Shown here one piece after another: positions 15,521 through 24,402 of a stretch of 64,000 nucleotides of DNA. Location of the stretch: positions 4,277,001 through 4,341,000 of the forward strand of contig NZ_CP047897.1 in NCBI RefSeq assembly GCF_009913235.1, in the 5' to 3' direction. The notes under the pieces were generated by a model that was given only the letters and a program-made list of their open reading frames with translations, was not told the DNA's origin and ran no database searches. Source of the stretch: Nibribacter ruber. Its GTDB lineage: Bacteria > Bacteroidota > Bacteroidia > Cytophagales > Hymenobacteraceae. The translations under genes and the position numbers were made by a program. How positions within the stretch are numbered: the stretch's first letter is position 1; each line of letters opens with the position of its first letter.

Positions 15521-18500
15521 ATGAATTTGTCTGTCCTTACCATCAAACAAAGCCTCAACAAAGCCTACCGCCTGCTCAAGTCCAAACGCACTCACATGGA
15601 GGCGTTTAAGCAGAACCTTATTACGCTACTGGGGCAGATAGACGAAAAAGAAACCGAGGAGAACGTGAAGATCCACCTCATGGACTTCCTCAAGAACACC
15701 TGGTACAGCCCAGACTTTCTGGTGGCCACCAAAGGCAAGACAGACTTTGTGCTGCACACGGGCAAAGACGCCAAAAGCCCCAGCGGGGTGTTGGTTGAGG
15801 TAAAGCGGCCCAGCAACAAAGGGGACATGGTCACCCAGAAAGACCTCAACAAAAAGGCCCTGCAGGAACTGGTGCTGTATTACCTGCGCGAGCGGCATGA
15901 CGGCCACAACACAGACCTGAGGCACCTGGTCATCACCAACATTTATGAGTGGTTTGTCTTTGACGCCGCCGAGTTTGAACGCGTGTTTGGCAAGAGCACG
16001 CAACTCAAGAAAAGCTATGAGTCCTGGAAAGCCGGGCAGAAGGTAAGCACCAACACAGACCTGTTCTACAAAGAGATTGCCAAGCCGTTCATAGACCAGC
16101 TCACCGAGCCGCTAACGTTCACGTACTTTGACATACGCGAGTTTGAGAAGCCTTTGCGCAGCCAGAGCCTGAAGGATGACAACAGCCTCATTGGTTTGTT
16201 CAAGATTCTGAGCCCCACGCATTTGCTCAAGCTACCCTTCACCAATGACAGCAACAGCCTGGACCGCGGCTTTTACGCCGAGCTCCTGCACCTCATTGGC
16301 CTGGAAGAAGTAAAGGAAGGCAACAAGAAGCTGATCAGGCGCAAACCGGTGGGCAAACGGCAAGCGGGCTCTTTGCTGGAGAACGCCATCATCAACATTG
16401 AGTCTGAAGACCTGCTCAGCAACCTGTCCAGTCCCGGCCAGTACGGCGCCACGCAAGAAGAACGGCTCTACAACGTGGCCCTGGAATTGTGCATTACCTG
16501 GATTAACCGCGTGTTGTTCTTGAAGCTGCTGGAAGCCCAATTGATCAAATACCACCGCCAGGACCACCAGTTTAAGTTTTTGAACTACGCCACCATTCCG
16601 CAGTATGATGAATTGAACAAGCTGTTCTTTCAGGTGCTGGCCAAACGGCCCCAGGAACGCTCTGCGCCGGTGCAGCAGAAATACGGCAAGGTGCCCTACC
16701 TTAACAGCTCCCTGTTTGAGACCACAGAGATGGAGCGCGACATTATAAGAATGAGTTCTCTGGATGACCTGGTGACTTTGGATTTGTACCCCGGCACCGT
16801 CTTGCGCAACGCCCAGAACAAACCGCTCACCGGCCACCTGAACTGGCTGGAATACCTGCTTCGGTTTTTAGATGCTTATGACTTTGCCTCTGAGGGCCGC
16901 GAAGAAATACAGGAAGAAAGCAAGACGCTCATCAACGCGGCCGTGTTGGGGCTCATCTTTGAGAAGATCAACGGCTACAAAGACGGCTCCATTTACACGC
17001 CCGGTTTCATAACCATGTACATGTGCCGGCAGGCCATCAGGCTGGCGGTGGTACAGAAGTTCAAAGACGCGTACGGCTGGCAACTGGACAGCTTTGACGA
17101 CCTCAAGAATTACCTCGCAGACCACAAAGGCACGGCCAAAGTACTGGAGTTCAACCAGCTGCTCAACGGTCTGCACCTCTGCGATCCTGCCGTGGGTTCT
17201 GGCCACTTTCTGGTGAGCGCGCTCAATGAGCTCATTGCCTGCAAGGCAGAACTGGGTTTGCTGGCAGATGCCAAAGGCGTGCGCCTAAGCGATTACCAGG
17301 TCACGGTAGAAAACGATGAACTGCTCATAACCCACCGCGCCACCGACGATCTTTTTGAATACACCGTGCAACCTGCCCCGCACGGCAAGGGCTTTAAGAT
17401 AGACTCAGAAACCCAGCGCGTGCAGCAGACGCTCTTCCATGAAAAGCAGACCATCATTGAGAACTGCCTGTTTGGTGTAGACATCAACCCCAACTCGGTG
17501 AAGATCTGCCGGTTGCGGCTCTGGATTGAACTGCTCAAGAACGCCTATTACGCGCCGCTTTCTGCTACAGAAGATGGAGCGGGGCTGGCCAGTGCGGTGT
17601 GCTACGCCCAGGAACCCGGCTTACGTGATGGGTTTGCCCAAGCCTCTGCGCCCACAGAACTGCACCTGCAAACCCTGCCCAACATTGACATCAACATCAA
17701 ACAGGGCAACTCCTTGATTAGCCGCTATGCATTGGACGCAGATTTGGGCAAGGCGCTCAAGGGTGTGAAGTACAGCGTAGAAGAGTACCGAAACTACGTG
17801 CAGACCTACAAAAATACGCACAACAAAGACCACAAGCGCGAACTGGAGCAGATCATTGGTCGCATTAAGGCAGATTTCAGGACGGAGATCACCAAGACGG
17901 ACCCCAAGCAGCTTCGGCTGAACCGCCTGAACGGCGAACTGGTCAACCTCACCACGCAGTTGGGCGTCTTTGAACCCAGCGCCAAAGAAAAGAAAACCCG
18001 CAAACTGCAACAGCAGAAACTGGAAACCGAGACGGCCAAACTACGGCAGGAGATTGAGGACATCAAGAGCAACGCCATCTACAGAAACGCCTTTGAATGG
18101 CGCTTTGAGTTCCCCGAGGTGCTGGACAACGATGGCAACTTTGAAGGCTTTGACGTGGTTATTGGCAACCCGCCGTACATTGATATTAAATCAATTGATT
18201 CTCCAGAATTAATTAAGGCCTATTTTGAAAAGTTCAAGGTGGCCGAAAATAGAATCAATTTGTATCCACTTTTCATTGAGCTGAGCTATGGAATATTGAA
18301 AAATAAAGGGGTGTTTTATTTTATAAACCCTAATTCAATGTTAATGAATTCTTCATATGATAAAACTAGAAACTTATTATATGATAATGTTAGAGAAATA
18401 ATAAAGCTTCCAGATAATATTTTTTCTGATTCTGATGTGATAGTTGAAACTATTATATTGTCCTTTCAGAAAGAACTTTATTTTGATAAAGCAAAAATTG

Positions 18501-19324
18501 TTACTTTTAAAAGCAGCGACAAGATATCTTCATTACAAGATTTAATATTTAATTATGTAGATAAAGATTCTTGGAATTCCTCGGATGGAATAAAATTTAA
18601 TTTGTACGCTTCTTTTGAAATTCAATCAATTTTAAATAAATCTTTTATTTTTACTAAGCCATTAGGTAGTATTTCAGACTTCTCCTTAGGTATCACACCT
18701 TATGATAAATATAGGGGGCATTCTCCATCAGTAATTAAAAATAGGGAATTCCACAGCATTACTAAGATTTCAGATGATTACGAACCTTTGATAACGGGTG
18801 AGAATATAAAGAGATTTATTGTAGACCCAACGCCCAAAGAATTTATAAAATATGGAAGTTGGCTTGGTGCACAAAGGGAAAAAAGATTTTTTACCGAGCC
18901 AAGGATTATTGTGCGGCAAATTGTTTCAGGAAATCCGTTAAGAATTTATGCCGGTTATACAGATTTGCCACTTTTCTTTACTCAAATTGGATTTTCAATA
19001 ATTCCAAAAGAAGGCTTCGGTCCAAAGTATATTACAGCATTGTTGAATTCTAGCCTTATTAATTTTATTCATAAGTATTTGTATCTGGACGTTGAAAAGG
19101 ATTTGTTTCAAAAAATTTTGATAGAGAATTGTAAAAAATTGCCAATTAAAGAGGCAACAATTGATAAACAAATTGCATTAGAAAGTCTCGTCAACCAAAT
19201 CCTCGCCGCGAAGCAGGAAGATGCGCAGGCAGACACCTCGGCGTGGGAGCGGGAGATAGACCAGCGGGTGTACCAACTCTATGACCTCAGCCCCGAGGAG
19301 ATTGCCCTGGTAGAGCAAGGCTAA
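15521..19324 (+). CDS. Type IIG restriction enzyme / N6-adenine methyltransferase
   Basis: A 1267-residue protein that joins nuclease, methyltransferase and target-recognition parts. The N-terminal region has a PD-(D/E)XK-like pattern (TDFVLH ... GVLVEVKRP, residues about 65-95). The methyltransferase core has motif I D555-PAVGSGHF and the catalytic motif N883-PPY886 of N6-adenine enzymes. A coiled-coil, charged segment (about 770-860) separates them. Residues about 887-1223 form the target-recognition domain, and the last 45 residues are again of the host composition. Such enzymes methylate one recognition site and cut at a fixed distance. It stands alone with family A copies on both sides. 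The recognition segment is strikingly AT-rich, suggesting a swapped domain. Confidence 0.88.
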   Translation: MNLSVLTIKQSLNKAYRLLKSKRTHMEAFKQNLITLLGQIDEKETEENVKIHLMDFLKNTWYSPDFLVATKGKTDFVLHTGKDAKSPSGVLVEVKRPSNKGDMVTQKDLNKKALQELVLYYLRERHDGHNTDLRHLVITNIYEWFVFDAAEFERVFGKSTQLKKSYESWKAGQKVSTNTDLFYKEIAKPFIDQLTEPLTFTYFDIREFEKPLRSQSLKDDNSLIGLFKILSPTHLLKLPFTNDSNSLDRGFYAELLHLIGLEEVKEGNKKLIRRKPVGKRQAGSLLENAIINIESEDLLSNLSSPGQYGATQEERLYNVALELCITWINRVLFLKLLEAQLIKYHRQDHQFKFLNYATIPQYDELNKLFFQVLAKRPQERSAPVQQKYGKVPYLNSSLFETTEMERDIIRMSSLDDLVTLDLYPGTVLRNAQNKPLTGHLNWLEYLLRFLDAYDFASEGREEIQEESKTLINAAVLGLIFEKINGYKDGSIYTPGFITMYMCRQAIRLAVVQKFKDAYGWQLDSFDDLKNYLADHKGTAKVLEFNQLLNGLHLCDPAVGSGHFLVSALNELIACKAELGLLADAKGVRLSDYQVTVENDELLITHRATDDLFEYTVQPAPHGKGFKIDSETQRVQQTLFHEKQTIIENCLFGVDINPNSVKICRLRLWIELLKNAYYAPLSATEDGAGLASAVCYAQEPGLRDGFAQASAPTELHLQTLPNIDINIKQGNSLISRYALDADLGKALKGVKYSVEEYRNYVQTYKNTHNKDHKRELEQIIGRIKADFRTEITKTDPKQLRLNRLNGELVNLTTQLGVFEPSAKEKKTRKLQQQKLETETAKLRQEIEDIKSNAIYRNAFEWRFEFPEVLDNDGNFEGFDVVIGNPPYIDIKSIDSPELIKAYFEKFKVAENRINLYPLFIELSYGILKNKGVFYFINPNSMLMNSSYDKTRNLLYDNVREIIKLPDNIFSDSDVIVETIILSFQKELYFDKAKIVTFKSSDKISSLQDLIFNYVDKDSWNSSDGIKFNLYASFEIQSILNKSFIFTKPLGSISDFSLGITPYDKYRGHSPSVIKNREFHSITKISDDYEPLITGENIKRFIVDPTPKEFIKYGSWLGAQREKRFFTEPRIIVRQIVSGNPLRIYAGYTDLPLFFTQIGFSIIPKEGFGPKYITALLNSSLINFIHKYLYLDVEKDLFQKILIENCKKLPIKEATIDKQIALESLVNQILAAKQEDAQADTSAWEREIDQRVYQLYDLSPEEIALVEQG

Positions 19325-19365
19325 GGCCCTGCACCAACCCAAGAGTAAGGAGAGAGATATACAGA

Positions 19366-19407
19366 TGCGTTTTTGGCTTGTTTTCCAGGAAACAGGCTAA
19401 AAACGCA
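19366..19407. repeat. Dispersed palindrome (family A)
   Basis: TGCGTTTTTGGCTTGTTTTC and the near-complement ending GGCTAAAAACGCA; the outer TGCG/CGCA pairs extend the stem. It lies between the R-M gene and the reductase. Confidence 0.9.
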
Positions 19408-19530
19408 TTTTCTGTTTCGGGGCGCGGCGGGCGGGCTTGGCGGGGACCGGGCCGGCGCGGGGCGGTGGCTTATCCTTCTGGCCAGAAACCTCGTTCAATA
19501 CAGCAATCACCTTTTCCTATCCTTACTACC

Positions 19531-20571
19531 ATGAACTACAATCTTTTCAGTGATACGGGCGTGCTGGTGTCTGAGCTGTGCCTGGGCGCCATGACCTTTG
19601 GCGGCGGCGAGAACGCGGGCATCTGGGCCCAGATTGGCCAACTGCCACAACAAGACGTCAACCGCCTGCTCACCACCTCCCTAGACGCCGGCATTAATTT
19701 CATAGACACCGCCAACGTGTACAGCTTCGGGCAGAGTGAGCAACTGCTGGGCGCGGGCCTCAAGCAACTGGGCCTCAAACGTGATGAGCTGTTCATAGCC
19801 ACCAAAGTGCGCGGCAAAATGGGCGAAGGCGTGAACCAGCAGGGCCTGTCCAGGTACCACATCTATAAGAGCGTAGAAGACAGCCTCAAGCGCCTGCAAC
19901 TTGACCACATAGATTTGCTGTACGTGCACGGCGTAGACCCTGCCACCTCTGTAGAGCAGATTGTACACACCCTGCATGACGTGGTCATGACCGGCAAGGT
20001 GCGCTACGTGGGCGTCTGCAACTGGCCCGCCTGGATGGTCATGAAAGCCTTGGGCATTGCCCAACAGCGCGGCTGGCATGCGTTTAAAGCCATGCAGTAC
20101 TTCTACACCCCCGCCAACCGAGATTCTGAATTAGACCTGCTGCCCCTGGCCCTGGACCAGAACCTGGCCTTCATGCCCTGGAGCCCGCTGGCCGGCGGTT
20201 TCTTATCCGGTAAGTTCACCAGAGACCAAACCAGCACCGGCGGCCAGAGTAGGAGAGACACCTTTGACTTTCCTATCATTGACAAAGAGAAGGCCTATGA
20301 CATCATTGACGTGCTCCAGACCATAGGAGAGAGCTACAGCGTCTCGGCCGCCGAAATCACCCTGGCCTGGGTACGCCAACAGCGCGGCGTCACCAGCACC
20401 ATCATAGGCGCCAAGAAACCAGAGCAGCTCACCTCCAACATTCACTCCACCACTATTGAACTGACCGTAGACGAACTAGCCCAAATCAATGAAGCCAGCC
20501 AGTTCCAACCAGGCTACCCCCATTGGATGGTAGAACGCCAAACTGCCGGCAGAATGCCGGAAAAGTCCTGA
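19531..20571 (+). CDS. Aldo/keto reductase
   Basis: A 346-residue NADPH-dependent oxidoreductase with the (beta/alpha)8 barrel of the aldo/keto reductase superfamily. It shows the N-terminal LCLGAMTFG motif, catalytic Asp and Tyr in NFIDTANVYSFGQSE, the Lys in ELFIATKVRG, the His in LLYVHGVD, and the C-terminal cofactor segment around TSTIIGAKKPEQL. It is close to the YajO/YhdN-type reductases acting on aldehydes and ketones; the physiological substrate is unknown. ATG at 19531 is preferred because the longer open frame to 19378 starts inside a family A repeat and includes a GC-rich, non-coding-like run. Confidence 0.88.
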   Translation: MNYNLFSDTGVLVSELCLGAMTFGGGENAGIWAQIGQLPQQDVNRLLTTSLDAGINFIDTANVYSFGQSEQLLGAGLKQLGLKRDELFIATKVRGKMGEGVNQQGLSRYHIYKSVEDSLKRLQLDHIDLLYVHGVDPATSVEQIVHTLHDVVMTGKVRYVGVCNWPAWMVMKALGIAQQRGWHAFKAMQYFYTPANRDSELDLLPLALDQNLAFMPWSPLAGGFLSGKFTRDQTSTGGQSRRDTFDFPIIDKEKAYDIIDVLQTIGESYSVSAAEITLAWVRQQRGVTSTIIGAKKPEQLTSNIHSTTIELTVDELAQINEASQFQPGYPHWMVERQTAGRMPEKS

Positions 20572-20628
20572 GTTTTGAGTTGCGGGTTTTGAGTCGCGAG
20601 TCAGTGAACACTAGCAAAGACCGTTTTT

Positions 20629-20753
20629 CCCTCGCTCGCCTCTGGCGAGTGTGAGTTTGTTGGTGGCCTCTGGCCGCTGTTTTAAAATGTAGCTACCTGC
20701 CCCAGCGGCGGGACGCCGTTTACAAGCCCACACTCGCCAGAGGCGAGCGAGGG
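20629..20753. repeat. RAYT-associated repeat pair (family B), left copy
   Basis: Outer arms CCCTCGCTCGCCTCTGGCGA and its complement TCGCCAGAGGCGAGCGAGGG enclose a second inverted pair (GGTGGCCTCTGGCCGCTG; CAGCGGCGGGACGCCG). Each outer arm also contains its own small dyad. The same unit lies on the other side of the RAYT gene and, alone, at 30704-30871. Confidence 0.9.
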
Positions 20754-20806
20754 ATACGTTTTCTATAGCAAATGAAGTAGGTAACCACCCCCAGCAGTAC
20801 TTGCCC

Positions 20807-21337
20807 ATGAGTGAATTTAGGCGTACCTCTCCAGATGAAACCTATTTTATCACCTTGACGGTGACCGGCTGGATAGACGTGTTTACAAGAGCCGTGTACA
20901 AGGATTTTCTCATAGAAAACCTTGCCTATTGCCAGAAAAAAGAACACCTGGACATCTTTGCGTATGTGCTCATGAGCAACCACCTTCACCTGGTAGCCCG
21001 CCGTCCCGAAAAAGATTTAACTGAATTGCTGGGAAGGTTCAAGAGCTATACGGCAAAAAAGGTGTTGGCTGCCATAGAAGCGCATCCTCAAGAAAGCAGA
21101 AAAGAGTGGCTGTTGCACCAGTTTCAATTTTATGCCCGGCAGAAAGAACAATATAGCCAATACCATTTCTGGCAGACCACCCACCACCCTGTTCTGCTGC
21201 ATACGCCAGCGCTCTTACAACAAAAAGTAGACTACATCCATCAAAACCCGGTAAAGGCCAGCATTGTCACAGAACCAGAATACTACGTGTACAGCTCAGC
21301 TTGTCCAGATAGTCCGCTAAAAGTGGCAGACCTTTAA
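20807..21337 (+). CDS. REP-associated tyrosine transposase (RAYT, IS200-like Y1 family)
   Basis: A 176-residue protein of the Y1 HUH transposase superfamily. It has the HUH motif H59-L-H61 in MSNHLHLVARRP, the following helix GRFKSYTAKKV, and the C-terminal signature DYIHQNPVKASIV with YYVYSSA typical of the solitary RAYT group. The catalytic tyrosine is not certain; candidates are Y81 and those near residues 110-120. RAYTs are single-copy, domesticated-like enzymes that nick single-stranded REP hairpins. The gene sits between two nearly identical family B repeat pairs in the same orientation, as expected for a RAYT and its own repeats. ATG at 20807 is preferred to a TTG two codons earlier. 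Confidence 0.92.
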   Translation: MSEFRRTSPDETYFITLTVTGWIDVFTRAVYKDFLIENLAYCQKKEHLDIFAYVLMSNHLHLVARRPEKDLTELLGRFKSYTAKKVLAAIEAHPQESRKEWLLHQFQFYARQKEQYSQYHFWQTTHHPVLLHTPALLQQKVDYIHQNPVKASIVTEPEYYVYSSACPDSPLKVADL

Positions 21338-21362
21338 CGTGCCTTGCTTCCTTTCCCTCCTT

Positions 21363-21486
21363 CCCTCGCTCGCCTCTGGCGAGCGTGCGCTTGTTGGTGG
21401 CCTCTGGCCGCTGGGTGGGAGTAGCTACATTTTCTACCAGCGGCGGGACGCCGCTTACAAGCACACACTCGCCAGAGGCGAGCGAA
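21363..21486. repeat. RAYT-associated repeat pair (family B), right copy
   Basis: Same architecture and order as the left copy: CCCTCGCTCGCCTCTGGCGA, then GGTGGCCTCTGGCCGCTG, a 25-base spacer, CAGCGGCGGGACGCCG and ACTCGCCAGAGGCGAGCG. Confidence 0.9.
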
Positions 21487-21540
21487 GTGTTCACAGCAGG
21501 CAACGCCGCTCTCTGGACATGCTCGTACGTCTATAGCGCT

Positions 21541-21580
21541 TCGTTTTTAGGCTATTTTCCAGAAAACAAGCCAAAAACGA
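21541..21580. repeat. Dispersed palindrome (family A)
   Basis: TCGTTTTTAGGCTATTTTC and GAAAACAAGCCAAAAACGA. It ends 16 bases upstream of the -7 element of the ArsC-like gene. Confidence 0.9.
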
Positions 21581-21596
21581 AAATCAGAACAATCCT

Positions 21597-21604
21597 TATC
21601 TTTG
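21597..21604 (+). promoter_or_regulatory. -7 element of the ArsC-like gene
   Basis: TATCTTTG, an exact TAnnTTTG, 30 bases before the ATG at 21635. The -33 region would fall in the end of the family A repeat. Confidence 0.5.
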
Positions 21605-21634
21605 AATCAAGCCAAACCACAACCATCCAACACC

Positions 21635-21976
21635 ATGATCACCATTTACCACAACAACAGATGCTCTAAAAGCCGAGGCGCGCTGGAACTGCTGCAAGAA
21701 GCGGGCAAAGAAGTAGAAGTGAAATCTTACCTTACCCAGCCGCCCACGGTGCAGGAATTGCAAGAGGTGTTAGCCAAGCTGGGGCTGGGGCCAGAAGACA
21801 TCATCCGGAAAACCGAGTCGCTCTACAAAGAACAGTACGCCGGCAAACACCTCACGCAGCAAGAGTGGCTGCAAGTGCTGGTAGAAAACCCCATTTTGAT
21901 AGAGCGGCCCATAGTAGTCAACGGCGACAAAGCGGTGATTGCCCGCCCACCCGAAAACGTGTTTTCTATTCTCTAA
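21635..21976 (+). CDS. arsC: ArsC family reductase (arsenate reductase-like)
   Basis: A 113-residue thioredoxin-fold protein of the glutaredoxin-dependent arsenate reductase (ArsC/Spx/YffB) family. The N-terminal active-site loop is [11 protein letters not shown], with the catalytic cysteine near residue 9, and the C-terminal oxyanion-binding region [20 protein letters not shown] carries the expected arginines. Members reduce arsenate or act as thiol-redox proteins, so true arsenate reduction is inferred. There is no arsenite pump nearby. It ends overlapping by 11 bases the end of the convergent MFS gene. The ATG at 21635 is used because a longer frame begins in the promoter. Confidence 0.85.
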   Translation: MITIYHNNRCSKSRGALELLQEAGKEVEVKSYLTQPPTVQELQEVLAKLGLGPEDIIRKTESLYKEQYAGKHLTQQEWLQVLVENPILIERPIVVNGDKAVIARPPENVFSIL

Positions 21977-23267
21977 AACCGGCCCCCATAGAAGGAGCCT
22001 CGTCTGGTGACGGCAAAGCCTCTGCGTCTGTGGGTGCCAGAGCAGGCTGTACCTGCAAATCATGCCGGGAGAGAGAACGCACCGCCAACACTACGCTCAG
22101 GACGGTAAGTACAGACCCCAGCAAGAAAGGCGCCCCCGGGAAATACAAGGGTGCCTGGTCATGCGTGAAATAGGCAAACATATACGTCATGAGCGGAGGG
22201 CCTACAATAGAAGTGGCGCTCACCAAGCCCGTGAGGCCGCCCTGTAGTTCTCCTTGCTCATTGGCGGGTACCTGCGTAGAGATAATGCCCTGGATGGCCG
22301 GTCCGGCAATGCCGCCCAGGCAGTAGGGCACCAGAAAGGCAAACATCATCCAGCCCTTGGTGGCAAACGCGAACAGCAGAAAACCCAGGGCGTACAGCGC
22401 CAGTCCCAGGTACACAGAGCGTTTAGGACCCAGCCACGGGTTAATCACCCGTATGAGGCCGCCCTGCACAATGGCTACAAACAGTCCCACCGCGCCCAGA
22501 GAATAGCCCACCCACGCCTCGTTCCATTGAAACTTCTCCATGACGTAATACGCCCAGGTGCTTTGGGTGGAATGAGCGGCTATGTACACAAAAATGAGCG
22601 AGCCTACCAAGCCCGCAATCACCGGGTAGCGCTTTAACTGCAGCAGGGAACCTACCGGGTTGGCCCGTTTCCAGTGGAACGGCCGGCGGTTTTCTGGGGC
22701 CAATGACTCTGGTAAAATGAAATAGCCGTACAGCCAGTTGAGCAAGGTAATGCCGGCCGCAGCGTAGAACGGAACACGGGCGCCAAACTGTCCCAGCAAC
22801 CCGCCAATCACGGGCCCAATGATAAAGCCCAACCCGAAGGCCGCGCCCACCATCCCAAAATTCTGCGCCCGTTTCTCTGGCGTGCTGATGTCTGCAATAT
22901 ACGCCGTGGCCGTGGTCATGCTGGCGCCGGTTATGCCGGCAATGATGCGGCCAATGAACAACCAGCCAATGTTAGGCGCCAGGGCCAGCAGAATATAGTC
23001 AATCCCAAACCCGAAGAGGGAGAAGAGCAGCACCGGCCGTCTGCCAAACCGGTCAGACAGGTTGCCCAACACCGGCGAAAACAGGAACTGTGACACAGAG
23101 AAGGCAAACATGAGCCAGCCCCCGTACAAAGAGGCCTGGCTTAAGTCACCGTTTATGAGTTCTGCAATGAGTTTGGGCAACACCGGAATGATAATGCCAA
23201 ACCCTATCACGTCTATAAGCAAGGTGACAAAAATGAAACCCAGCGCTGCTTTCCTGTTGCCCAACAT
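21966..23267 (-). CDS. MFS exporter of the TetA (TCR/Tet) type
   Basis: A 433-residue, 12-segment major facilitator protein. It has the drug/proton antiporter signature motif A in the first cytoplasmic loop ([14 protein letters not shown]), motif C-like glycine-rich helix 5 ([19 protein letters not shown]) and the N-terminal [13 protein letters not shown] helix of the TetA group. The family exchanges cytoplasmic drugs, often tetracyclines, for protons. Chromosomal relatives in environmental Bacteroidota are usually not proven resistance genes, and no TetR-type regulator adjoins it here. It faces the ArsC-like gene with overlapping 3' ends. The C-terminal tail after about residue 405 is a short cytoplasmic extension rich in P, A and E. 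Confidence 0.88.
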   Translation of the reverse strand: MLGNRKAALGFIFVTLLIDVIGFGIIIPVLPKLIAELINGDLSQASLYGGWLMFAFSVSQFLFSPVLGNLSDRFGRRPVLLFSLFGFGIDYILLALAPNIGWLFIGRIIAGITGASMTTATAYIADISTPEKRAQNFGMVGAAFGLGFIIGPVIGGLLGQFGARVPFYAAAGITLLNWLYGYFILPESLAPENRRPFHWKRANPVGSLLQLKRYPVIAGLVGSLIFVYIAAHSTQSTWAYYVMEKFQWNEAWVGYSLGAVGLFVAIVQGGLIRVINPWLGPKRSVYLGLALYALGFLLFAFATKGWMMFAFLVPYCLGGIAGPAIQGIISTQVPANEQGELQGGLTGLVSATSIVGPPLMTYMFAYFTHDQAPLYFPGAPFLLGSVLTVLSVVLAVRSLSRHDLQVQPALAPTDAEALPSPDEAPSMGAGFRE

Positions 23268-23475
23268 AGTATTCTTCTTTCCTGCAAAAATAGGAGTTCT
23301 GCCAGCGCTATGCTATAGGTAGGATTAGAAATAGCACTCAGTTTATAAAAGCATTGCATTTAACGGCAGTTTGGTAGGGTTTGACCGGAGAAAAGCCCCG
23401 TTCGCCTAATAAATAGACGTTCTGCTATATAAAGCAACATCTTTACATCACTTACACAAACAACCAGACCTTCAC

Positions 23476-23832
23476 ATGAAAAAGTTAGCACTCGCCTTTG
23501 TACTTTTATTGACTGTTGCCTCAACGTCTAACGCAGGCACGGTTGCTTCTGCCACCTCTGTGACCGCCGGTACGCTGGCCCGTGAACTGGCCAACTTTCT
23601 TCAGTTGAATGAGTTGCAGTACCTTAAGATAAAAGGATTTGAGTCTGTAAAGCTAGAAGCCATCAAAACCGCCGAAACCTCTTTGACGGGTGATGCCCTG
23701 GCTAAGCAGTTGGTGGCCATTGAGTCTACGTTTGCCGCCTCTGTGTTAGAAATCCTGACGCCCGCTCAGCAAAAAGCCTTTGTAGGGATGAAGTCCATGC
23801 TGGCCACTGCGCAAGAGACCGCCGTTAAATAA
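23476..23832 (+). CDS. Small secreted protein, 118 aa
   Basis: A short gene between a clear start (ATG after CTTCAC) and a strong terminator. The first 20 residues form a signal peptide (MKKLALAFVLLLTVASTSNA). The mature part is helical and alanine-rich, with the segments ELANFLQLNELQYLKIKG and SVLEILTPAQQKAFVGM, which recall the helical hairpins of Spy/CpxP-like or LTXXQ-type periplasmic proteins (LTPAQQ). I would not go beyond that resemblance. It should be periplasmic. Single-gene transcript. Confidence 0.7.
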   Translation: MKKLALAFVLLLTVASTSNAGTVASATSVTAGTLARELANFLQLNELQYLKIKGFESVKLEAIKTAETSLTGDALAKQLVAIESTFAASVLEILTPAQQKAFVGMKSMLATAQETAVK

Positions 23833-23855
23833 ATTCTAAGCGCTCCACATCATAA

Positions 23856-23897
23856 AAAAAGGAAAGCTCCTCTTGGTAAAGAGGAGCTTTCCTTTTT
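23856..23897 (+). terminator. Intrinsic terminator after the secreted 118-aa protein
   Basis: AAAGGAAAGCTCCTCTT and its complement around GGTAAA, ending in T5. Confidence 0.93.
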
Positions 23898-24043
23898 GGG
23901 TACTCTGCAAAAGGTATGACGCTTTTGCCAACTGCAATCTAAGGTGTGAGGGTCGCGGGCATGTATAGCACCGCCACCAACCTAAGAAAATCCCCCCTCT
24001 ACCGGACAGGCCAAGCGGAGGATCTGCTAAGAGACTTGACTGT

Positions 24044-24235
24044 CTACAGAGAATCTATCCAGGATTTCACTTCGTGTTTTCCCTTGCCAATTTTCTGCTG
24101 CAACTTCCCGATCCATTCGTCTTCCTGACCTTCGTCATAAGCTAGATCGTCATCAGACAAGTCTCCGTACGCTTGCTTCATTTTGCCCTTAATCTCATTC
24201 CAGTTACCGCGGGCTCTATATTCTTGTTCGTGCAT
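24044..24235 (-). CDS. CsbD family stress protein
   Basis: A 63-residue, very hydrophilic protein. The pattern NWNEIKGKMKQAYGDLSDDDLAYDEGQEDEWIGKLQQKIGKG is the CsbD signature: an amphipathic helix with WNEIKGKMKQ and a second helix with the GKLQ motif. CsbD proteins are small general-stress proteins in many bacteria, cytoplasmic, of unknown biochemical role. It is monocistronic, flanked by a gap of 167 bases before the J-domain gene. The start at 24235 fits the family length. Confidence 0.85.
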   Translation of the reverse strand: MHEQEYRARGNWNEIKGKMKQAYGDLSDDDLAYDEGQEDEWIGKLQQKIGKGKHEVKSWIDSL

Positions 24236-24402
24236 GGCTTTTCTATTTATAAGGTTACATATAGATATGTAATAATATACGCAAGCACGGTGGTAGAAGT
24301 TGGCCTTTTGGGCAAGAACAAACTCGGTAATTTACACGGTTTGTACGCTAGGTGAAACCTCCTTTACGTAAGGAGCCAGCGTGGTAGTGAGAACAGGTTG
24401 CC

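Noticed and set aside
19378-19530. N-terminal extension of the aldo/keto reductase
   Set aside because: It begins within a family A repeat and passes a GC-rich low-complexity run; family alignment starts at 19531.
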